5,343 nt of DNA, taken from positions 1 to 5,343 of the forward strand of contig JACRCS010000762.1 in NCBI GenBank assembly GCA_016218905.1, written 5' to 3'. The stretch comes from Deltaproteobacteria bacterium. Lineage in GTDB: Bacteria > Desulfobacterota_C > Deferrisomatia > Deferrisomatales > JACRMM01. Numbering within the stretch: the stretch's first letter is position 1; every line of letters begins with the position of its first letter. Made by a program: the position numbers and the translations under genes. The notes beneath the pieces were generated by a model. It was not told the DNA's origin and searched no databases. It saw only the letters and a list, made by a program, of their open reading frames with translations. Positions 1 through 3,818 of the stretch are shown here, in pieces.

Positions 1-662
1 GCGGGCCCTACCTTCTCGGGGGGCACACCGCGAGCGGGCTCTGGGTCGACGCGGGGCGCCGATCGACGATCGCCGGCCTCTACGCGGCGGGGGACGTGGC
101 CGGCGGCGCTCCCAAAAAATACGTGAGCGGGGCCTGGGTGGAAGGCTTTCGCGCGGCGCGCTCGGCTCTCTCGGACCTCGCGACGGGGGCGCTTCCCGAA
201 GCCGCCGATGTGGATCGGAGTTGGGCGAGTGCGTTGGGCGCCAAGGTCGGGGAGGCTCTGGTTCATCCCGGCCGCCTTCGGCCGGAAGAGGCCACGGAGC
301 GCCTACAGACCGTCATGGACGAGTACGCCGGAGGCATCTCGACCTTCTACGAGCTCCACGGCCGGCGGCTCGAGGTTGCGGCTCGAGAGCTCGAGGCGCT
401 CGAGGGCGACCTGACCGAGCTCGGGGTGAACGACCTCCACGGCCTCTTGCTCGCAACCGAGCTCAGGGACCGGGTCCTCACGGCCCGCGCGCTCGTGGCC
501 CACCTCGCCACCCGGCTCGAGACGCGTTGGCCCGGGTACCAGACCCGCGTCGACTACCCGGACACGGACGACCGCTGGGCCTGCTTCGTCAACTCCCGCA
601 TGGAGAACGGAAACTTCCACGTCTTCACCCGGCCCCTGCAGGACACGGGGCCGAGGAGCTGA
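1..662 (+). CDS. AprA-like FAD-dependent oxidoreductase (adenylylsulfate reductase alpha / fumarate reductase flavoprotein family), C-terminal part
   Basis: The gene enters from the left edge; the frame is read from base 3 and gives 219 residues before TGA. A GTG at 96 is internal, because the conserved family sequence continues upstream of it. Visible are LLGGHTASGLWVD (residues 4-16) and GLYAAGDVAGGAPKKYVSG (25-43), the C-terminal FAD-contacting segment of the fumarate reductase/succinate dehydrogenase/AprA superfamily. A helical C-terminal domain follows, then ETRWPGY (173-179) and CFVNSR (194-199) near the end, as in AprA. Known dissimilatory AprA has a different sequence at the GDVAGGAPKK position as I recall it, so I infer an AprA-like paralogue of unknown substrate rather than a proven APS reductase. 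The next gene, an AprB-like ferredoxin, starts 3 nt after the stop, so the two probably form a cytoplasmic alpha-beta complex. The substrate-binding half lies outside the window. Confidence 0.88.
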   Translation, partial: GPYLLGGHTASGLWVDAGRRSTIAGLYAAGDVAGGAPKKYVSGAWVEGFRAARSALSDLATGALPEAADVDRSWASALGAKVGEALVHPGRLRPEEATERLQTVMDEYAGGISTFYELHGRRLEVAARELEALEGDLTELGVNDLHGLLLATELRDRVLTARALVAHLATRLETRWPGYQTRVDYPDTDDRWACFVNSRMENGNFHVFTRPLQDTGPRS

Positions 663-665
663 GCC

Positions 666-1046
666 GTGCCCGCACGAGTCGACCGCCACCTCTGTGACGG
701 CTGCCGCGGCGCCGCTGATCCAGCGTGCATGCGCGCCTGCCCCGGCGACGTGATCACCAAGGACTACGAGACGGACCGGGCCGTCGTGCGGTGCCCGGCT
801 GAGTGCTGGGACTGCTACGCCTGCGTCAAGGCCTGCCCCAAGGCGGCCATCCAGGTGGAGCTCCCCTACGCCCTTGCCCGACGCCTGGGCAGTTTGTCCC
901 TCGAGTCGTACAGCACGAAAGGCGCCCTGTGGGAGGTGCGTTGGCCCGACGGTCGGGTCCAGCGCCTCCTCAGGCCCAACGAAGCTGCGGCGCTCGAGGA
1001 GCTCGAGGAAGCCGGAGAGCCGATCTTTCTGGCAACAGGGATCTAG
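666..1046 (+). CDS. AprB-like ferredoxin with two [4Fe-4S] clusters
   Basis: The protein has 126 residues, starting at GTG. GAGGAG at 653-658, inside the end of the preceding gene, is a ribosome binding site 7 nt upstream and supports this start. Two cluster motifs are seen: C10-x2-C13-x7-C21-x3-C25-P and C47-x2-C50-x2-C53-x3-C57-P. The pattern VDRHLCDGC, ACMRACP and AECWDCYACVKACPKAAI closely follows AprB of sulfate reducers. Trp48, between the first two cysteines of the second motif, matches the AprB tryptophan placed between FAD and the near cluster. LWEVRWPDGRVQRL (about 87-100) matches the AprB strand region after the clusters. AprB of sulfate reducers is about 150-170 residues, with a C-terminal tail that wraps the alpha subunit; that tail is absent here. 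The role is inferred to be electron transfer to or from the upstream flavoprotein. Confidence 0.9.
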   Translation: MPARVDRHLCDGCRGAADPACMRACPGDVITKDYETDRAVVRCPAECWDCYACVKACPKAAIQVELPYALARRLGSLSLESYSTKGALWEVRWPDGRVQRLLRPNEAAALEELEEAGEPIFLATGI

Positions 1047-1047
1047 G

Positions 1048-1088
1048 GTTCGGCCAGCGGTCCACTTCGTCTCGGTCCACCGCCGAAC
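1048..1088. terminator. weak inverted repeat between convergent genes, possible terminator
   Basis: GTTCGGC (1048-1054) and GCCGAAC (1082-1088) form a 7-bp stem just after the AprB-like stop codon. The loop is long (27 nt) and there is no T-run on either side, so termination is a guess from position. The loop and arm also hold an 8-bp direct repeat, CGGTCCAC, at 1058-1065 and 1073-1080. Confidence 0.22.
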
Positions 1089-1185
1089 GACCGACCGAGC
1101 TCAGCATGGCGGGCCAGGCTCCGGAACTCCGCCCGCGTCGCGGCGCGCCCGCGCGAGGCTCCCCAGCATCGCGGTCTGCATGGAG

Positions 1186-1683
1186 TCATAGCGCCGCAGC
1201 CGCCCCCAGAACGGCAACCGTCCCCACGATCAGCAGGAACGAAGGCAAGAAGACGGCCACGGCGACGACCTTCAGTCCGTGCAGCCAGCCGGCTCCGGCC
1301 CCGCCGCTGAGGTACGAAAGCCCGAGGCCGAAGAGCACGAGCGCCACGGCGGACGGCAGCGTGAACCCGGCCCAGGCGGCGAGCGCGCCGGGGAGTCCGC
1401 CTCGAGAGAGTCCCACCGCGATCCCCACCTGATTGCTCGCCGGTCCGGGCAGGAACTGGCAGAGCGCAACCAGGTCGCCGTACGCCTCGTCATCCAGCCA
1501 CTTCCGCCGTCCGACGAACTCCTCGCGGAAGTAGCCGAGGTGCGCGATCGGCCCACCGAAGGACGTCAGCCCGAGGCGGAGGAATACTCGGAAGATGGCG
1601 CCGGCAGGGGCTTTGGGTTCGGCTCTCTGCGCCCGGTCGTCTCGGGCCGCCGGATGGGCCTGCTCTCCTGGTGTAGGCGTCAT
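1186..1683 (-). pseudogene. chrA: chromate transporter ChrA family, probably internally deleted remnant
   Basis: This 165-residue frame runs opposite to both neighbours. Residues about 30-143 are a clear first Chromate_transp domain: FLRLGLTSFGGPIAHLGYF (34-52), RRKWLDDEAYGDLVALCQF (59-77), then LPGPASNQVGIAVG and GFTLPSA. WLHGLKVVAVAV (133-144) should lead into the rest of domain 1. Instead FLPSFLLIVG (145-154) follows, which in full-length ChrA (about 390-400 residues) lies near the end of domain 2. I infer a deletion of roughly 200 codons with the junction near bases 1249-1257. The frame then ends in TGA at 1186. A shifted frame beyond it reads LRRYDSMQTAMLG, which may be decayed ChrA sequence. 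Intact ChrA is an inner-membrane chromate efflux protein. No clear ribosome binding site precedes the ATG at 1683. The alternative is a functional short single-domain ChrA, but the domain-2 motif in the wrong place argues against it. Confidence 0.75.
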
Positions 1684-1780
1684 GGGGTCAGCCCAGTACC
1701 GTTCTTCTGCGGAACCGCCAACCCCCGGAGAAGACGCTCCTCCTGCGTCGGACCCGGAACACCGGAGGTACGCGTCTGCG

Positions 1781-1793
1781 GTGACCCAGTCAC
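1781..1793. promoter_or_regulatory. operator-like inverted repeat GTGAC-CCA-GTCAC
   Basis: GTGAC and GTCAC are perfect inverted arms separated by 3 nt, ending 13 nt before the -35 element at 1807. The position suits binding by a dimeric regulator of the corrinoid operon. No regulator gene is visible in the window, and a 5-bp arm can occur by chance. Confidence 0.35.
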
Positions 1794-1806
1794 TCTACTT
1801 TCCCGA

Positions 1807-1835
1807 TTGACTAAATGGAGTGGCTGGGCTATACG
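1807..1835 (+). promoter_or_regulatory. sigma70-type promoter for the corrinoid methyltransferase operon
   Basis: TTGACT (1807-1812) matches the -35 consensus at 5 of 6 positions, and TATACG (1830-1835) matches the -10 at 4 of 6, including TATA. The spacer is exactly 17 nt. It sits in an AT-richer patch of otherwise GC-rich DNA. Transcription would start near 1842, giving a leader of about 230 nt before the ATG at 2076. Confidence 0.55.
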
Positions 1836-1873
1836 CAATCCCGCAGGTCAACGCAGTCCCGGTTCCCGGCCGG

Positions 1874-1891
1874 CGACTGAGCCTGCAGTCG
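1874..1891 (+). other. leader hairpin 1
   Basis: CGACTG (1874-1879) pairs with CAGTCG (1886-1891) around a 6-nt loop, AGCCTG. It lies about 30 nt into the predicted transcript. Directly after it, GAACC (1898-1902) can pair with GGTTC (1918-1922), enclosing the tandem AACCGGA repeats. Confidence 0.4.
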
Positions 1892-1902
1892 AGCTGCGAA
1901 CC

Positions 1903-1918
1903 AACCGGACAACCGGAG
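1903..1918. repeat. tandem 8-nt repeat AACCGGAC/AACCGGAG
   Basis: Two adjacent copies, AACCGGAC (1903-1910) and AACCGGAG (1911-1918), differ only in the last base. They are preceded by a further AACC (1899-1902 region). They lie in the predicted 5' leader, in the loop of a possible GAACC/GGTTC stem. The role is unknown. Confidence 0.5.
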
Positions 1919-1941
1919 GTTCCCGGAGCTGCCGAGCGCGG

Positions 1942-1986
1942 TTCCAGGAGGGATCTCCGGTCTTCTTTTGCCGTCCCTCCCTGGAA
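1942..1986 (+). other. leader hairpin 2, long imperfect inverted repeat
   Basis: TTCCAGGAGGGA (1942-1953) pairs with TCCCTCCCTGGAA (1974-1986), giving 12 base pairs with one bulged C. Inside the 20-nt loop, CGG (1958-1960) can also pair with CCG (1971-1973). No T-run follows, so it is not a classical intrinsic terminator. It is the longest paired element in the leader and probably forms a stable RNA structure. Confidence 0.55.
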
Positions 1987-2023
1987 AGTCCTTCGGCACT
2001 CCTCTCTCGGACGACGCAGACCT

Positions 2024-2043
2024 GCGTGCGCATGAGCGCACGC
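2024..2043 (+). other. leader hairpin 3, 8-bp GC-rich stem with ATGA tetraloop
   Basis: GCGTGCGC (2024-2031) and GCGCACGC (2036-2043) form a perfect stem around ATGA, extendable by a T-G pair. It ends 20 nt before the Shine-Dalgarno sequence of the corrinoid gene. Competing pairings exist: CGCA (2015-2018) with TGCG (2023-2026), and CACGC (2039-2043) with GCGTG (2058-2062), which touches the first base of the Shine-Dalgarno region. A translation-control switch is possible but unproven. Confidence 0.5.
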
Positions 2044-2063
2044 GTGCCGTCATTCCTGCGTGG

Positions 2064-2069
2064 AAGGAG
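2064..2069 (+). promoter_or_regulatory. ribosome binding site of the corrinoid gene
   Basis: AAGGAG lies 6 nt before ATG at 2076. This fixes the start and rules out the longer frame that is open back to 1968. Confidence 0.8.
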
Positions 2070-2075
2070 ACCGCC

Positions 2076-2738
2076 ATGGCCGAAGTCGAAGGGATCTTTC
2101 AGGAGCTTTCCGACGCCGTGCTGGAGATGGACGAGGAGCGGGCGACCGCCCTCGCCGAGCGGGCCGTCGCCGAGTCGGTGGACGCCTACGACGCCATCGA
2201 CCGCGGCCTCGTGCACGGAATGATGCGGGCGAGTCGCCTCTTCGAGGAGGAGGAGTACTTCATCCCCGAGCTCCTCCTCTGCTCCGACGCCATGTACGCT
2301 GGCCTCCGCATCCTTCAGCCCCACCTGCGGCGCGAGGGCCGCCAGGCCAAGCGGAAGGTGCTGATCGGGGTCGTGCAGGGCGACACCCACGACATCGGGA
2401 AGAACCTGGTCCGAATCATGCTCGATGCTTCCGGCTTCGAGGTCATCGACCTCGGGCGGGACGTCCCACCCGGACGCTTCGTCGAAACCGCCGTGGTGGA
2501 GGGCGCGGACCTTGTCGCCCTTTCCACGCTCATGACGACGACCATGGAGGCCATGGCGGAGGTGATCCGGCTCCTCCGGGCTGAGGGGCTCCGCGACCGC
2601 TTTCAGGTCATCGTGGGCGGTGGGCCCGTCTCCCAGGGGTTCGCGGACCGGATCGGGGCCGACGGCTACGCCCCTAACGCCGCGGAGGCCGTGCGGCTCG
2701 TCCAGCGGCTCCTCGTGCAGGCGGCGGAGGCGGCGTGA
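2076..2738 (+). CDS. corrinoid (cobalamin-binding) methyltransferase subunit, MttC/MtbC/MtaC-like
   Basis: The protein has 220 residues, the usual size of these small corrinoid proteins. Residues about 1-85 form the helical cap domain (B12-binding 2), with LFEEEEYFIPELLLCSDAM at 55-73. Residues about 94-215 form the Rossmann-like B12 domain. GDTHDIGKN (102-110) contains the DxHxxG signature, with D103, H105 and G108; H105 is the expected lower ligand of cobalt. The other family elements are LSTLMTTTMEAM (149-160), which lines the nucleotide tail, and GGGP (181-184) followed by GADGYAPNAAEA. It shuttles a methyl group as methyl-Co(III)/Co(I) between two methyltransferases in the cytoplasm. The next two genes, a UroD-fold methyltransferase and a corrinoid activator, fit this role. 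The methyl donor (methylamine, methoxy compound, methylated thiol or other) cannot be read from this sequence. Confidence 0.93.
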   Translation: MAEVEGIFQELSDAVLEMDEERATALAERAVAESVDAYDAIDRGLVHGMMRASRLFEEEEYFIPELLLCSDAMYAGLRILQPHLRREGRQAKRKVLIGVVQGDTHDIGKNLVRIMLDASGFEVIDLGRDVPPGRFVETAVVEGADLVALSTLMTTTMEAMAEVIRLLRAEGLRDRFQVIVGGGPVSQGFADRIGADGYAPNAAEAVRLVQRLLVQAAEAA

Positions 2739-2802
2739 TGCGAAGCCACGAGCTCACGCCGGTCGTCGGCCGGGCGAGGCGTTCTGGACGGGAAGAGCCC
2801 AG

Positions 2803-3816
2803 ATGACCCCCAAGGAGCGCTTGCTGCGCGTCCTCCGCAAGGAGCCGGTGGATCGGCCTCCGGTGATCTGCACCGGCGGCATGATGAACGCAGCCATCGT
2901 CGAAGTGATGGAGCGGACCGGTCACACGCTGCCCGAGGCCCACTTCGACGACGGCCTCATGGCCGCCCTGGCCGGCGAGGTCACCGATGCGACCGGCTTC
3001 GAGAACCTGGGCCTTCCCTTCTGCATGACCGTCGAGGCCGAGCTCCTGGGGAGCGAGATCGAGTACGGGAGCCTTGCGTGCGAGCCGAAGATCGCCCGGG
3101 AGGTCTTCCCTTCGGTGGCGAAGGTAGAGTTTCGGGACGTACACGCCCTCGTGCGCTCCGGCCGCATCCCGACGGTGGCGGCGGCGGCGGAGCGGCTCGC
3201 CTCCGGACGTCCCGAGCTGCCGGTGATCGCGAGCCTCACGGGTCCCGTCAGCACGGCCGCTTCCATCGTCGACCCGCTGACCTTCCTGAAGGAGCTCCGG
3301 AAGGATCCGGACAATGCCCACCGCGTGCTCGCCTACGTCACCGAACTCCTGGCCGGTTTCGCCCGGGCGGTGCTCGAGGCGGGGGCCACGGTCGTCGCCG
3401 TGGGCGATCCGACCGCCACCGGCGAGATCCTGGGACCCAAGATGTTCGAGGCCTACGCGGTCCGGTACCTGAACGATCTCATCGACCGGATCCACGCGCT
3501 CGGCGCGCCGATCATCGTGCACATCTGCGGTGATCTGAGCGGCGTGAAGCCCCTCCTGCCGCGACTGCGCTCCGACGCTCTCTCCACCGACGCGCTCGTC
3601 AGCCTGCGTGGGCTCAAGGCGGAGTACCCTCAGCTCACGACGATGGGGAACGTGAGCACCTACCTGGTCCAGTCGGGCGCGCCGGAGAAGGTGGCGAAGC
3701 GGGCTCGGGAGCTGGTGCGGGACGGCGTCGACATCATCTCGCCCGCCTGCGGTCTCTCCACGTCGACCGCCCTCGCCAACGTGGCGGCCCTGACGGCAGC
3801 GGTAAAGGAGGCTTGA
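2803..3816 (+). CDS. UroD-fold zinc methyltransferase, MtaA/CmuA family
   Basis: The protein has 337 residues. The ATG at 2803 is preceded by a modest GGAAGAG (2791-2797) 5 nt away, and MTPKERLLRVLRKEPVDRPP is the typical N-terminus of MtaA/CmuA proteins. The uroporphyrinogen-decarboxylase-like TIM barrel covers the whole chain. H240-I-C242-G and C316 in SPACGLS match the zinc ligands of MtaA/MtbA, which bind and activate a thiol or other methyl acceptor. True uroporphyrinogen decarboxylase lacks this His-Cys-Cys set, so haem synthesis is unlikely. In methanogens the family methylates coenzyme M from a corrinoid protein. In bacterial demethylase systems UroD-like proteins can instead be the substrate methyltransferase that loads the corrinoid. 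Which side this enzyme serves is open. It lies 64 nt after the corrinoid gene and just before the RACE gene, so the three are likely co-transcribed. Confidence 0.9.
   Translation: MTPKERLLRVLRKEPVDRPPVICTGGMMNAAIVEVMERTGHTLPEAHFDDGLMAALAGEVTDATGFENLGLPFCMTVEAELLGSEIEYGSLACEPKIAREVFPSVAKVEFRDVHALVRSGRIPTVAAAAERLASGRPELPVIASLTGPVSTAASIVDPLTFLKELRKDPDNAHRVLAYVTELLAGFARAVLEAGATVVAVGDPTATGEILGPKMFEAYAVRYLNDLIDRIHALGAPIIVHICGDLSGVKPLLPRLRSDALSTDALVSLRGLKAEYPQLTTMGNVSTYLVQSGAPEKVAKRARELVRDGVDIISPACGLSTSTALANVAALTAAVKEA
3804..3811 (+). promoter_or_regulatory. ribosome binding site of the RACE gene
   Basis: AAAGGAGG overlaps the last codons of the preceding gene and lies 7 nt before ATG at 3819. A second in-frame ATG at 3825 is 13 nt away, which is less favourable. 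Confidence 0.8.
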
Positions 3817-3818
3817 GG

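Larger units (their letters stand above)
1684..2075. other. divergent intergenic region with promoter and structured leader
   Basis: This is 392 nt between the chrA remnant and the corrinoid gene. No convincing coding sequence is present. The frame of the corrinoid gene is open upstream to a TTG at 1968, but those extra residues look unlike the family and that TTG falls inside a hairpin. The region contains an inverted repeat (1781-1793), a sigma70-like promoter (1807-1835), hairpins at 1874-1891, 1942-1986 and 2024-2043, and an 8-nt tandem repeat (1903-1918). I could not match the leader to the cobalamin, SAM, SAH or tetrahydrofolate riboswitch consensus as I remember them. No good promoter for chrA was seen on the minus strand. 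Confidence 0.7.

Noticed and set aside
1968..2075. N-terminal extension of the corrinoid protein from TTG at 1968
   Set aside because: The extra 36 residues are unlike the family and the codon lies inside a hairpin. The ATG at 2076 has a good ribosome binding site and a family-like N-terminus.
1842..2075. Cobalamin riboswitch upstream of the corrinoid gene
   Set aside because: I looked for the GCCACTG-type B12 box and the conserved core and did not find them. A covariance-model search would be decisive.
1279..2223. A 314-codon plus-strand frame over chrA and the divergent region
   Set aside because: It crosses the chrA domain on the opposite strand, the promoter and the start of the corrinoid gene, and its product has no domain-like pattern.
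2739..2802. Possible small gene or structured element between the corrinoid and UroD genes
   Set aside because: The gap is only 64 nt, with no separate start and stop pair and no clear hairpin with a T-run. It is best read as an operon spacer.
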